Assembly (NCBI GenBank): GCA_023229765.1
Contig: JALNYO010000015.1
Location: 1 to 64,000 of the forward strand
DNA length: 64,000 bases
Direction: 5' to 3'
Origin: Syntrophales bacterium
GTDB lineage: Bacteria > Desulfobacterota > Syntrophia > Syntrophales > UBA5619
Positions 7,266-16,340 of this stretch are shown piece after piece (position 1 is the stretch's first letter; every line of letters starts with the position of its first letter). Below the pieces are notes generated by a model. The model saw nothing but the letters and a program-made list of their open reading frames with translations, had not been told where the DNA came from and searched no databases. The position numbers and the translations under genes were made by a program.

Positions 7266-8912
7266 CTATTTTGTCATGACAAATTTCTGCTCCGCCTTGG
7301 GCGCGTACCACTTGATGAAATTGTGGCCGATCCCGAGCGGGGCGACTTCGACCCCGCGGAAGCGGGCGCTGATGATCGGCAGGGCGTCGGGAACATAGAG
7401 AAAAAGGTAGGGCTGTTCTTCGGCGAGGATCTCCTGGATTCGGTCATAATAGTGCTTCCGGGGGGGCTGATCGAAGGTGCTCCGCGCCTTTTCGATCAGC
7501 GAATCAACCTCGCTGTTTTTGTACGAGATAAAATTCAGTTCCTCCGGCCCCGTCTTGCTGGAGTGCCAGACGTCGTAGATGTCCGGATCAAGTGGAATCG
7601 TCCAGCCGAGAAGCGTCGCGTCAAACTTCCTTTTGTTGATGAAATCATTAACAAAAGCGGCCCACTCGATAACCCGCAGCTTGGCCTTGATGCCGACCTC
7701 GGCCAGACGTTGCTGAATAATTTCGGCAGTCTTGGCCCGCACCTCGTTTCCCTGGTTCGTGATTATCTCAAACTCGAAGGGATGTCCCTCTTTATCCAGG
7801 ATGCCGTCGCCGTTGCGGTCAATCCAGCCGGCCTCGGCCAGGAGCGCCTTCGCCTTTTGCGGATCGTACGGATAATCGCGCACCTTCGGGTTATATACCC
7901 AGGTCCCCGGCTTAAACGGCCCGGTGGCAATTTTGCCCAGTCCCAGAATAATCCCGTCGATTATCTCCTGCCGGTTTATCGAATATGCAATCGCCTGGCG
8001 AACCCGTTTGTCGGCAAAAAGGGGGTTTTTCAAGTTGTATCCCAGATAGGTGTATGAATTGGAAAGATAACGATATTTATGATAGTTTTTTTTGAAAAGA
8101 TTGTTCTCCGTCTGCCTTTTGTACTGAAGTGGGGTCAGCCCCATCCGGTCAATGCCGCCCGCCCGCAATTCCAGAAACATCGTTGCAGAATCCGGGATAA
8201 TCCGCAGGATATACCCATCGATATAGGGTCTACCTTCGAAATAGTCGTGATTGGAAATAAGGACTATCTTCTGGCCGCCTGCCCACTCCTTGAATTTATA
8301 AGGCCCGGTGCCGACTGGGTGACGGCCGAGCGCGGAGCGGGTGATGTCTTTTCCGGCAAGGAGATGTTTTGGCAGGATGCCTATCGCCCAGCTCATCAAG
8401 GCGGGCGCGAACGGTTTGTCGTACGTCGCTCTGAAGGTATAATCATCAATAACTTCCGTCTTCTTCACCTTCAGAAAGTCGCCCGCATAAGCGGTCGGCG
8501 TGCGGGGATCAATGGTAACCTGATAGGTGTAGAGCACATCCGCCGCAGTGAAAGGGGCGCCGTCGTGCCAGCGAACCCCGCGGCGCAGGTGGAAGGTTAT
8601 GACGAGCCCGTCGGGGGATATCTCCCATGCCTCGGCTAAATCGCCGACAACCTTTAAATCCTTGTCGTACTTGACAAGGCCGTTGTAGATGAGGCCGGCA
8701 ATTTCGTGGGAGGTTGAATCAGAAGCAAGCAACGGGATGAGATTGGAGGCGTCGCCGATCGAACCCTCAACGATAATGTCGCCATAGGCCGGCGCTGGCG
8801 AAGCAGTTGGTTCCGCAAGAGGCGCCTTTTCCTGGCTGCCGCAAGCCAAAGCAAGCAGACACAATGAAGAAAGAATAATGATTTTTGCCTTTTCACTCGA
8901 AAATGCGTTCAT
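7266..8912 (-). CDS. ABC transporter solute-binding lipoprotein, peptide/nickel family (SBP_bac_5)
   Basis: A 548-residue extracytoplasmic binding protein. Its lipoprotein signal ends in LLALACGSQ, where the Cys is the lipid attachment site. The body is typical of OppA/DppA/NikA-type proteins: TFHLRRGVRWHDGAPFTAADV near residue 110-130, then conserved VRQAIAYSINR and IDRNGDGILDKEG segments. Such proteins capture peptides, nickel or other oligomeric solutes for an ABC importer. No permease or ATPase gene lies beside it, so it is an orphan in this window. The ribosome-binding site is weak. Confidence 0.88.
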   Translation of the reverse strand: MNAFSSEKAKIIILSSLCLLALACGSQEKAPLAEPTASPAPAYGDIIVEGSIGDASNLIPLLASDSTSHEIAGLIYNGLVKYDKDLKVVGDLAEAWEISPDGLVITFHLRRGVRWHDGAPFTAADVLYTYQVTIDPRTPTAYAGDFLKVKKTEVIDDYTFRATYDKPFAPALMSWAIGILPKHLLAGKDITRSALGRHPVGTGPYKFKEWAGGQKIVLISNHDYFEGRPYIDGYILRIIPDSATMFLELRAGGIDRMGLTPLQYKRQTENNLFKKNYHKYRYLSNSYTYLGYNLKNPLFADKRVRQAIAYSINRQEIIDGIILGLGKIATGPFKPGTWVYNPKVRDYPYDPQKAKALLAEAGWIDRNGDGILDKEGHPFEFEIITNQGNEVRAKTAEIIQQRLAEVGIKAKLRVIEWAAFVNDFINKRKFDATLLGWTIPLDPDIYDVWHSSKTGPEELNFISYKNSEVDSLIEKARSTFDQPPRKHYYDRIQEILAEEQPYLFLYVPDALPIISARFRGVEVAPLGIGHNFIKWYAPKAEQKFVMTK

Positions 8913-8960
8913 ATTTCATTGATCTATAATGGTTTATCATTCACGGAACCGCTACGGACA

Positions 8961-9093
8961 CGACGAGAGACCTTTGAATAACTGCCAATATTGTCATTTC
9001 GACCGAAGGGAGAAATCTTTAACTATGCACGAGCATTAAGATTTCTCGTCGCTAACGCTCCTCGAAATGACAAAATTCAAAGGTCTCGACGAA
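8961..9093. repeat. Nested inverted repeat (MITE-like)
   Basis: The outer arms GAGACCTTTGAAT and ATTCAAAGGTCTC are complementary. Inside them, TTGTCATTTCGA and TCGAAATGACAA pair, and further in AAATCTT and AAGATTT pair. It is the main content of the gene-free stretch 8913-9215, which also carries the short palindrome at 9141-9169. The inner TTGTCATT motif recurs in the repeats at 36189 and 42490. Confidence 0.7.
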
Positions 9094-9140
9094 GAGCGGC
9101 CCTCCGGTTTGATGGACATTAAACGGCGGGTTAATCCTGC

Positions 9141-9169
9141 TTTGTGACGGCGCGCCATCGTGAGGGTTT
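9141..9169. repeat. Dispersed palindromic repeat, copy 1
   Basis: The core GACGGCGCGCCATC is an imperfect palindrome, preceded by TTTGT and followed by GTGAGGGTTT. Close relatives occur at 36344, 40604, 42590 and 44171. It lies about 45 bp beyond the 3' end of the acyl-CoA synthetase beta gene. Confidence 0.6.
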
Positions 9170-9215
9170 ATCTGGCGGGAAACTACCCCGCCGCCCCATT
9201 TGCCTTGTCCGGTTT

Positions 9216-9890
9216 TTACTTCAGCACGAAGCGTGCATCCCCTACTATGCAGCGCTCCGGGGAACAAAAGAGCGGATTTAGGTCAATGGATTCAATAAAT
9301 TCACTGATTTCCATAACCAGCTCGGAAAATGCCATAAGCGTCCGGGTCAATGCCTCCCGGTTAACCGGCGGGGCGCCCCGGTAACCTTCCAGCAAGGGAT
9401 GAGCTTTAAGACATTTAATCATTGAATTAACGTCGTTTTTTTGCAGGGGAGCCATCCGGATACCCGTATCCTTGTAGAGCTCCACTTCCGTACCCCCCAT
9501 CCCGAAAAGAATGACCGGTCCGAACTGGCTATCCACCTTGGCGCCGGCCATCATTTCCAGACCGGAGACCATTTCTTCAACCAGCATCCCGGTAAAACCC
9601 TTCATCTTGCGGAACCGCTCAAAGGTCGCAAAAAGCGAATCTTCGTTATTGATTCCGATAACAACCCCTCCCGCATCGGATTTATGCATGATGTCGGGCG
9701 AGACGACTTTTGCAGCCACCGGATAGCCCTTTTCCCGGACAAAGCGGGTCGCTTCTTCGAAGCTTGCGGCCATCGTAAAACGGGGAACGTCGATCCCCGA
9801 AAGACGCAGGATATTCTTTGCATCCGGTTCCAGCACCCACCCACTGCCCTTTGACTTCTCCAGTATCTCCCTGATTTCATTTTTCAGCAT
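9216..9890 (-). CDS. ADP-forming acyl-CoA (acetyl-CoA) synthetase, beta subunit (ATP-grasp)
   Basis: This 224-residue protein has the ATP-grasp fold of the ACD beta subunit. YPVAAKVVSPDIMHKSDAGGV (about 55-75) is the characteristic nucleotide-binding segment, and LFGMGG and VELYKDTG follow. It works with the alpha subunit to convert acyl-CoA + ADP + Pi to acid + CoA + ATP, usually conserving energy from fermentation products. The start is taken as ATG 9890, with GAGG eight bases upstream; a GTG at 9899 is also in frame. It overlaps the end of the alpha gene by 7 nt, so the two are translationally coupled. Confidence 0.9.
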   Translation of the reverse strand: MLKNEIREILEKSKGSGWVLEPDAKNILRLSGIDVPRFTMAASFEEATRFVREKGYPVAAKVVSPDIMHKSDAGGVVIGINNEDSLFATFERFRKMKGFTGMLVEEMVSGLEMMAGAKVDSQFGPVILFGMGGTEVELYKDTGIRMAPLQKNDVNSMIKCLKAHPLLEGYRGAPPVNREALTRTLMAFSELVMEISEFIESIDLNPLFCSPERCIVGDARFVLK

Positions 9891-11251
9891 GGTTTGCACC
9901 TCTTCAAGGCCGCGGCCATCAGCACCGCCGCTTCAATCGAGTGAGCCACCGGAACTCCATTGAGCTCAAATCCCTCGATCATCATCTCATATTTTTCCAC
10001 ATGCGGCACATAGGCGATTAACGCCTTCCCCGCCTTTTGAAAGATGGAACTCAGCCTCGCCCCCAGATCGGAGGTGATTCCGGGGGTATAGGGAAGAAGC
10101 AGCATCAATGCGCAGTCAATTCCCGGCATGGCGCTCAGATGGCTGGCAACGGCGATAAAGTCTTCGTCCACGCCGCTGCCCGTCAAATCAATGGGGTTGG
10201 AGAGCGAAGCGATGTTCTTGATGCTGTCGGAGATCCCTTCCTTAAGCAGTTCCTGCTCCTTGGGAGCGAGCTGCGGCACTTGCAGTCCCTGGGCCGCGCA
10301 GACATCGACGGTGATGGCGCCATGCCCGCCGCTGCAGGTAACAATGGCGACGTTGCCGTCAATGGGCGTTTGATAACAACTCAGGGCTTCACAAAAGGAG
10401 ATTAGCTCCAATTCATTTTTCGCTTCCACGACGCCCATTTGCGCCATTACCTGAGAAAATACCTCATAATCGCCGGCCAGGGAGGCGGTATGGCTCGAGA
10501 CCGCCCTGCTCCCACCCGGGCTCTTTCCGGATTTGATCATAATAACCGGTTTCGTGCATGCTTTCGCGGCAAGGACAAAGTCCCGCCCCTCACCCTTGGC
10601 AAAACCTTCGACATAAAAGGCGATAACCTTCGTTGCCGGGTCGCCTTCGAGATACCGAAGCAGATCTATTTCCCTGATCAGCGCCTTGTTCCCGATACTT
10701 ACCCCGAGGGAGAGCCCTATCCCCTCTTCCTTGAATTTGAGCATGACGTCCACAAGGATTCCCCCGCTCTGACTTACCACCGCCACATTCCCCGACTCCG
10801 GCCTGATCATGCGCTCGATCGGCAGAAAGAAAGTATCCACGATGGCAGGGGCGTAAATGCCAAGGCAATTCGGGCCGACAAAGGGGAAATCGGCTTTTTT
10901 CGCCAGAACCGCGAGTTGTTCCTGGAGGTCATGGCGACCGATTTCGGAAAACCCTCCCGAGATGATCACGGCGCCGCCAACCTTGGCCTCGATGCACTGA
11001 GAAAGGATAGCGGGCACCTGTTCGGCGCGCGCGGCAATCACCGCCAAATCAATTCTTTCAGGAATATCTGATATTTGCTTGAAGACAGTTTCCCCCTGCA
11101 GGACTCCCCCCTTGGGATTGACCGGATAGACCTTCACCGGATAGCGCAGCAGGTTTTTTCTGAAAATCACGTTGGCCGGATTTTGGTCGTTCTGCAGTGA
11201 AACGCCGATTACCGCCATAGTCTTTGGTTGAAACAGGTATCGAAAATCCAT
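9884..11251 (-). CDS. ADP-forming acyl-CoA (acetyl-CoA) synthetase, alpha subunit
   Basis: A 455-residue protein with an N-terminal CoA-binding Rossmann domain (MAVIGVSLQNDQNPANVIF, then VYPVNPKG) and a succinyl-CoA-ligase-like domain. GPNCLGIYAP near 142-151 is conserved. The motif SSHTASLAGDYEVF carries the histidine phosphorylated during catalysis. With the downstream beta subunit it forms the split version of an enzyme often fused in other organisms. Substrate range (acetyl, branched or aryl) cannot be read from the sequence. The pair points to substrate-level ATP formation from acyl-CoA. Confidence 0.92.
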   Translation of the reverse strand: MDFRYLFQPKTMAVIGVSLQNDQNPANVIFRKNLLRYPVKVYPVNPKGGVLQGETVFKQISDIPERIDLAVIAARAEQVPAILSQCIEAKVGGAVIISGGFSEIGRHDLQEQLAVLAKKADFPFVGPNCLGIYAPAIVDTFFLPIERMIRPESGNVAVVSQSGGILVDVMLKFKEEGIGLSLGVSIGNKALIREIDLLRYLEGDPATKVIAFYVEGFAKGEGRDFVLAAKACTKPVIMIKSGKSPGGSRAVSSHTASLAGDYEVFSQVMAQMGVVEAKNELELISFCEALSCYQTPIDGNVAIVTCSGGHGAITVDVCAAQGLQVPQLAPKEQELLKEGISDSIKNIASLSNPIDLTGSGVDEDFIAVASHLSAMPGIDCALMLLLPYTPGITSDLGARLSSIFQKAGKALIAYVPHVEKYEMMIEGFELNGVPVAHSIEAAVLMAAALKRCKPC

Positions 11252-11498
11252 AATTATCCCTCTTAATTGTCCTTTTCACCGTAAAACGATAACGCCTGAC
11301 AATTTGGAAGCATACCCCAGAAGACGCGGATTGTCCATTGAACAATAATCCCCATGTCATCGAACCACTTTTACTATCTCCTGCAACCTTTCATGGGGAA
11401 ATCAATGCACTGTACATAGTTTCAGTGGATTAGAATCGCCAGAGTCCCGCACCATATTGCTGCCATTATTTGATGTCATTACCGCCTCATAATATATC

Positions 11499-11526
11499 TT
11501 GACTTAGGTGCGAATGAGCATATTGT
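11499..11526 (+). promoter_or_regulatory. Candidate promoter for the Kelch-repeat gene
   Basis: TTGACT (11499-11504) and TATTGT (11521-11526) are spaced by 16 bp within the otherwise gene-free stretch 11252-11693. The rest of that stretch is AT-rich and shows no ORF of interest. Assigned by consensus only. Confidence 0.3.
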
Positions 11527-11693
11527 TTAATTAACATAATGAACGACTGAGAAAATTGAATTATACTTCCCATATAGGGGATTGAAAAATGGCTTCCGAG
11601 CCCTGTCCTTATGATGCGATGGGGCTTTTTGTTCTATATGAGGATATCTTAGAAACCTTGGAACTGTACGTCAATCTGATAAAGGAGATTGCC

Positions 11694-14378
11694 ATGAAAA
11701 ACGCAAGGAAAATGATCAACACCATTTTTGCCATGCTTCTCGGTCTGATAGTAATTACTGTCAGCAATCAGGCATTTGCCCAAAGCGGTACCTGGGAGAC
11801 TAAGGCCCCAATGCCCACCGTCCGGTGGAACGCAGCCAGCGGAGTGATCAACAGCAAGCTCTACGTGGCGGGCGGGACTGGGACTGGGGCTAACTCATTA
11901 GCCACTCTTGAGGTCTACGACCCGGCCACCAACGCCTGGGCCACGAAAGCCTCCATGCCTACTGCACGGAACAGCGTGGGCGGAGGGGTGATCAACGGCA
12001 AGCTATACGTGGTGGGAGGCAATATTGCCCAGAACCAAAAGCTGGCCACCCTCGAGGTCTACGACCCAGCCAATGACACCTGGACCACGAAAGCTTCCAT
12101 GCATACTCCGCGTTCGGGTCCAGGGGCTGTCGCGATTGATGGTAAGCTGTATGTAGCAGGAGGCTGCCTGGGATTCTGTGCGCCTGTGACAAATGCACTC
12201 GAGGTTTACGACCCCGCCACCGACACCTGGACTACGAGATCCCCACTGCCTACTGCGCGCGGCGGCACAGATGTTGAGGCGGTAAACGGCCTCTTTTATG
12301 TCATGGGCGGCTGCTGTGGCGCGGTTAGTTCGCAAAGCGACCTGATGGCCAAAACCATAGAGACGTATAACCCAATAACCGACACCTGGACCACCGAGAC
12401 TCAGCATCTCGTTGGAGTGGGCGACACGGCGGGGACTATTAACGGGAAGATTTATGCGGCGAAGTCCGCAGCGACTGAGGTTTACGATCCCGCAACCGAT
12501 ACTTGGGCCTTTCTTTCACCCATGGCCATCACCCGGCAATATGCAGCCGGAGGAGTGATCAACGGCAAGCTCTACGTGGCGGGAGGATATGATGGGGCTG
12601 CGGGGTCAGCCACCCTCGAGGCGTTCACCCCATTGACAGGTATGACATCATGTATAGGCGACGTCAACGGTGACGGCAAGATCGGATTTGCCGAGGCAAT
12701 CAGTGCTTTGCAGGTCTTATCCGGATTGAGACTTTCTGTATGCAATCAGGCGCCGCCTCTTGACGGCGTCTGCGGGTCGTCCAACGGCGGTGTATTTACA
12801 ACGGCGCCTTCGGCTGGCCTTTGCGGTGCGGGATCAGCGACTTCGGTCACCGGAACCGGTCCCTGGTCTTGGAGCTGTGCGGGGTCCAACGGCGGTGCGA
12901 CAGCCAGTTGTGCAACCCTCCAGGCCTCCCCTGTTGACGGTGTCTGCGGATCGTCCAACGGCGGTGTATTTACAACGGCGCCTTCGGCTTACCTTTGTAG
13001 TGCGGGATCAGCGACTTCGGTCACCGGAGACGGTCCCTGGTCCTGGAGCTGTACAGGGGCCAACGGCGGTGCGACAGCCATTTGTGCAGCAACCCTCGAA
13101 GTACCACCTGTTGATGGTGTCTGCGGGTCAGCCAGCGGCGGGATATTTACAACGGCGCCTTCATCTGACCTTTGCGGTGCGGGATCAGCGACTTCGGTCA
13201 CTGGAAACGGTTCCTGGTCTTGGAGCTGCACGGGTGCCAATGGCGGCACAACAGCCGCCTGTGCAGCAACCCTCGAAGCCCCCCCTGTTGATGGCGTCTG
13301 CGGGTCAGCCAACGGCGGGATATTTACAACGGCGCCTTCGGCCTACCTTTGTAGTGCGGGATCAGCGACTTCGGTCACTGGAAACGGTTCCTGGTCTTGG
13401 AGCTGCACGGGTGCCAATGGCGGCACAACAGCCGCCTGTGCAGCAACCTTGACCGTGCCTCCCGCAACATTGGTGTCGATCGCGGTGACGCCAACAATGG
13501 CCTCAATACCAATGGGCGGCACACAAGCTTTTATTGCAACCGGCACTTACTCTGATGGCACCAGCCATGACATCAGCAATATTGCGACCTGGACTTCGGG
13601 CACCATCGGGGTTGCGACAGTCGTGTCGCCCGGCATCACCACTGGCCTGTCGGTCGGTATGGCAATGATCACTGCAACATCCGGCTACGCGTCCGGCTCA
13701 GCAACCTTGTTCGTGTCCTCCGCAACATTGGTGTCGATCGCGGTGACGCCAACAATGGCCTCGATACCAATGGGCCTAACACAAAGTTTTGTTGCAACCG
13801 GCACCTACTCTGATGGCACCACCCATGACATCAGCAATATCGCTACCTGGACTTCGGGTGCCATCGCGGTTGCGACAGTCGTGTCGCCCGGCGTCGCCAC
13901 CGGTGTGTCAACCGGTACAGCAACGATCACTGCAACATCCGGCGGCAAGTCCGGCTCAGCAACCTTGACCGTGACCGCCGCACCATCGAGTTGGACCGAA
14001 GTATGGGTAGGTTCTGACGGGCAAGGTAATACAAGTACTACTACCCTTACCAAGAACTCAAGCGGAACAATAACAACTACGGGACAATGGACATACAATT
14101 ACGGAGGGTACCCTGTGACATGCCTAATTTCGTCGGGTAATATGGCAGTAACAGGAACTAACGTAACCTTAACCATGACGGGAACCGCAACAAATACTAA
14201 TCCTTACATACCCTCTGGTTTTAATACATCTTTTTTCACCTTGTCGCTAACCGGAACGATGAGTGCTGGACAAGGGAGCGGCACCTCTACGATAAGCTTT
14301 CAAAACCCGGATTGGCCCCCTCCCATTTACGGAAATTGGACAGCGCAAAGACAAAGCGGAAGTGGTGTAACGAATTAA
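11694..14378 (+). CDS. Secreted Kelch-repeat protein with dockerin-like, cysteine-rich and Ig-like (Big_2) repeats
   Basis: The start is taken at ATG 11694 behind AAAGGAG, because it gives a clean signal peptide ending in NQAFAQ. Domain order in the 894-residue product: Kelch-type repeats (about 25-310, each with LEVYDPATDTW and GKLYVAGG), one dockerin-like calcium segment (GDVNGDGKIGFAEA, about 320-335), four 59-residue modules with conserved cysteines (about 355-590), two 86-residue Ig-like modules, and a Thr/Ser/Asn-rich C-terminal region of about 120 residues. No sortase, PEP-CTERM or outer-membrane anchor was recognised. Likely an extracellular adhesion or scaffold protein; the ligand is unknown. 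Confidence 0.85.
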   Translation: MKNARKMINTIFAMLLGLIVITVSNQAFAQSGTWETKAPMPTVRWNAASGVINSKLYVAGGTGTGANSLATLEVYDPATNAWATKASMPTARNSVGGGVINGKLYVVGGNIAQNQKLATLEVYDPANDTWTTKASMHTPRSGPGAVAIDGKLYVAGGCLGFCAPVTNALEVYDPATDTWTTRSPLPTARGGTDVEAVNGLFYVMGGCCGAVSSQSDLMAKTIETYNPITDTWTTETQHLVGVGDTAGTINGKIYAAKSAATEVYDPATDTWAFLSPMAITRQYAAGGVINGKLYVAGGYDGAAGSATLEAFTPLTGMTSCIGDVNGDGKIGFAEAISALQVLSGLRLSVCNQAPPLDGVCGSSNGGVFTTAPSAGLCGAGSATSVTGTGPWSWSCAGSNGGATASCATLQASPVDGVCGSSNGGVFTTAPSAYLCSAGSATSVTGDGPWSWSCTGANGGATAICAATLEVPPVDGVCGSASGGIFTTAPSSDLCGAGSATSVTGNGSWSWSCTGANGGTTAACAATLEAPPVDGVCGSANGGIFTTAPSAYLCSAGSATSVTGNGSWSWSCTGANGGTTAACAATLTVPPATLVSIAVTPTMASIPMGGTQAFIATGTYSDGTSHDISNIATWTSGTIGVATVVSPGITTGLSVGMAMITATSGYASGSATLFVSSATLVSIAVTPTMASIPMGLTQSFVATGTYSDGTTHDISNIATWTSGAIAVATVVSPGVATGVSTGTATITATSGGKSGSATLTVTAAPSSWTEVWVGSDGQGNTSTTTLTKNSSGTITTTGQWTYNYGGYPVTCLISSGNMAVTGTNVTLTMTGTATNTNPYIPSGFNTSFFTLSLTGTMSAGQGSGTSTISFQNPDWPPPIYGNWTAQRQSGSGVTN
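12762..13450 (+). repeat. Four tandem 59-residue coding repeats
   Basis: Units begin near 12762, 12936, 13113 and 13290, a period of 174-177 bp. Each encodes DGVCGS..GGxFTTAPS, then LCxAGSATSVTG and SWSCTGANGG, with conserved cysteines. Near-identity of the units at DNA level suggests recent internal duplication or gene conversion. Confidence 0.85.
13464..13979 (+). repeat. Two tandem 86-residue Ig-like (Big_2) coding repeats
   Basis: Units start near 13464 and 13722 (period 258 bp). Each reads LVSIAVTPTMASIPMG, then ATGTYSDGT and ending with ITATSG and GSATL, typical of bacterial Ig-like group 2 domains found in adhesins. Confidence 0.8.
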
Positions 14379-14437
14379 TCCTGCCGGAGAAATTGATTCT
14401 CCGACATGGCTACAAGGCACATGGAAAGCATTACGGG

Positions 14438-14484
14438 GCGGAACCTACAGATTCCAAATTTTAAATCTGCAGGTTCCGCTTTGT
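14438..14484 (+). terminator. Hairpin terminator after the Kelch-repeat gene
   Basis: The arms GCGGAACCTACAGATT and AATCTGCAGGTTCCGC pair almost perfectly and are followed by TTTGT. A smaller hairpin (CGGAGAA / TTCTCCG, 14385-14403) lies just after the stop codon. Together they fit transcription termination of the upstream gene. Confidence 0.55.
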
Positions 14485-14504
14485 AAAACGTATGACTATT
14501 CGAT

Positions 14505-14660
14505 TAAAGTCCGACCTTGGGAGTTTGGTAGTTCACCCACGTAGATAGAGGGCGGTGTAAAGGGTAACCTGAAGTATTAAAATCCCTAACAAAGGCTCCT
14601 GAAGGGAGTCGAGTCAAGCTGAGGGTTGCAGCGCGAGTTAACCCAGATATATGAGTTGTA
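14505..14660. other. Unassigned structured-looking non-coding segment
   Basis: This stretch between the Kelch gene and the ParB remnant has no convincing ORF on either strand. It contains paired short motifs: CTCCTGAAGGGAG is a hairpin, and AGGGTAACC and GGGTTGCAGCGCGAGTTAACCC suggest further stems. It resembles the flank of a mobile or retro-element, but I could not name one. Confidence 0.3.
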
Positions 14661-14787
14661 TAAAAATAGATGACAGCATATTCACCAGTACAAACAGTAA
14701 TAGTTGTTTTTAAATGGTTCAGGCTATTGCATGCTTGTGAAGTCAATAACCACTTGTTTTCATTATTTCTGTTGTGTTATCGACCAG

Positions 14788-15153
14788 ACGACCGAGGCGT
14801 TTGTCGCGCTGAAGGAGTCGATCGCCGAAAAAGGGGGGCTGGAACTGATTCTCGTTACCCAGAATGGGGGCGAATACCGCCTCGTCGCCGGCGAGAGAAG
14901 GCTTCTGGCCTGTCGCGCCTTGAACGGGGAAACGATTCCGGCGCGGATTCTGGCCAACGTTTTTGAAGAATATGACGTGACGGCGCTCCAGCTCATCGAA
15001 AACATGCTCCGGGAAGACCTCAATCCGCTTGCTCAGGCGAAGGGGATTCTCTGCTATTTTCAGGCGCGTCATCCGCATTTATTTTCCACTCTGCGGCTCC
15101 CGGAGGAGGCGCAACAGGCGCTTGCTTCAGCCAGCACGCTGCCGGAGGCGTAG
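14788..15153 (+). pseudogene. ParB/Spo0J-type partition protein fragment
   Basis: The frame contains the core of a ParB N-terminal domain. GEYRLVAGERRLLACRAL is the GERR nucleotide-binding motif, followed by IENMLREDLNPLAQAKG, the helical segment ahead of the helix-turn-helix. The protein then ends after about 50 residues. The normal N-terminus is missing: the 28 residues preceding the homology, read from an ATG at 14704, are unrelated. The helix-turn-helix and dimerisation parts are lost. It is most likely a decayed remnant. A chromosomal or plasmid ParB proper is not in the window. Confidence 0.65.
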
Positions 15154-15195
15154 GCAGAGTATTTTAAGCAACATGCGGTTTAATTTACTAATAAT

Positions 15196-15915
15196 ATGAA
15201 TTCTGGTTCTTCAGATAAGAATTTTTCGATCAGCACTTTCAGAAAAGGATTCGCCGCCGCCTGGCCCGTCTGCCTTGGCTATATTGCGGTCGGATTAGCC
15301 TTTGGCGTAATTGCCCGGAAGGCGGGCCTCCAGCCGCTGGAGGTCGGCTTGATGTCGCTCCTTGTTTACGCCGGCAGCTCCCAGTTTATCGCCGCCGCGA
15401 TGATCGGCAGCGGCGCCGGATTATTGCCAATCGTTCTCACCACATTTGTCGTCAATCTTCGCCATTTGCTGATGAGCTCGGCTTTATCGCTCCATCTGCG
15501 CGAATTGAGTGGCCCCCAGACGGCGCTTTTCGCCTATGGCGTTACCGACGAGAGCTTTGCAGTGAACTCCGCCCTTTTTCGTCAAGGCAACTGGAACTGG
15601 CAGACAGCGCTTGTTGTCAATCAGATAAGCAACCTGGCCTGGGTGGCAAGCACGATTGCCGGCAGCCTGATCGGCAGCTTTGTGCCGGATGGTGCTTTGG
15701 GGCTCGACTATGCGCTGACAGCCATGTTCATCTGTCTTCTGGTATTTCAGGTCAGGGATTCGCTGCATGCATTTGCAGCCCTGCTTTCCGGAATCCTTGC
15801 CGTCGCCATTGCGTTTTTTGTTCCGGGCAATTACCATGTTATCCTTGCCTCATTTTTCGCGGCGACCATCGGCCTGATACTCCGGAGAAGAAAAAAGGCG
15901 CGTGAAAAGTCATGA
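15196..15915 (+). CDS. azlC: AzlC family branched-chain amino acid exporter, large subunit
   Basis: A 239-residue integral membrane protein. KGFAAAWPVCLGYIAVGLAFG near the N-terminus and the hydrophobic segments LLVYAGSSQFIAAAMIG and FVVNLRHLLMSSALS are hallmarks of AzlC. With AzlD it forms an exporter of branched-chain amino acids or related compounds. The stop overlaps the start of azlD by 4 nt. Confidence 0.9.
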   Translation: MNSGSSDKNFSISTFRKGFAAAWPVCLGYIAVGLAFGVIARKAGLQPLEVGLMSLLVYAGSSQFIAAAMIGSGAGLLPIVLTTFVVNLRHLLMSSALSLHLRELSGPQTALFAYGVTDESFAVNSALFRQGNWNWQTALVVNQISNLAWVASTIAGSLIGSFVPDGALGLDYALTAMFICLLVFQVRDSLHAFAALLSGILAVAIAFFVPGNYHVILASFFAATIGLILRRRKKAREKS

Positions 15916-16232
15916 ACATTGAGATTTTGATAATCATCCTCTGCATGGGCGCCGTCACGTATATCCCCCGCTGGGCGCCGCTTTATCTGCTGTCTCGCCG
16001 CAAGCTGCCGTCCTGGTTTATCGAGTGGCTCGATTTCATTCCCGCAGCAATCCTCAGCGCGCTTATCCTCCCGTCCATCCTGACAGTCGGCGAACCAAGG
16101 CATTTGGATGCTCTGACCCCGGAGTTTCTTCTGGCACTTCCTACCCTTTTCGTAGCCGTCAAAACCAGATCGCTGGCAGGAACGGTTCTTGCCGGCATGG
16201 GCTTGTTCTGGCTCGTCCAGAAATTTCCATGA
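15912..16232 (+). CDS. azlD: AzlD family branched-chain amino acid exporter, small subunit
   Basis: A 106-residue membrane protein with about four transmembrane segments. Conserved features include TYIPRWAPLYLLSRR near the N-terminus and FIPAAILSALILPSI in the middle. It overlaps azlC by 4 nt, the usual arrangement for this two-component exporter. A roughly 25-codon reading frame follows at about 16251-16328, ahead of the next gene, and looks fortuitous. Confidence 0.88.
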   Translation: MNIEILIIILCMGAVTYIPRWAPLYLLSRRKLPSWFIEWLDFIPAAILSALILPSILTVGEPRHLDALTPEFLLALPTLFVAVKTRSLAGTVLAGMGLFWLVQKFP

Positions 16233-16340
16233 AGTTGATTATTGCTTAAAATGCAGGGAAATGTTATGGCCAGCGCCATTGAGCAGCATCTCAAAAAGCT
16301 TCGCCCGGACAGAGTTTTTATCAAATAAGAGGTCTTAGTT

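Noticed and set aside
14505..14660. Group II intron 5' end
   Set aside because: No reverse transcriptase, no domain V-like hairpin and no convincing boundary motif.
16251..16328. Small leader peptide gene before ltaE
   Set aside because: A 25-codon frame without a clear ribosome-binding site or feature. Probably chance.
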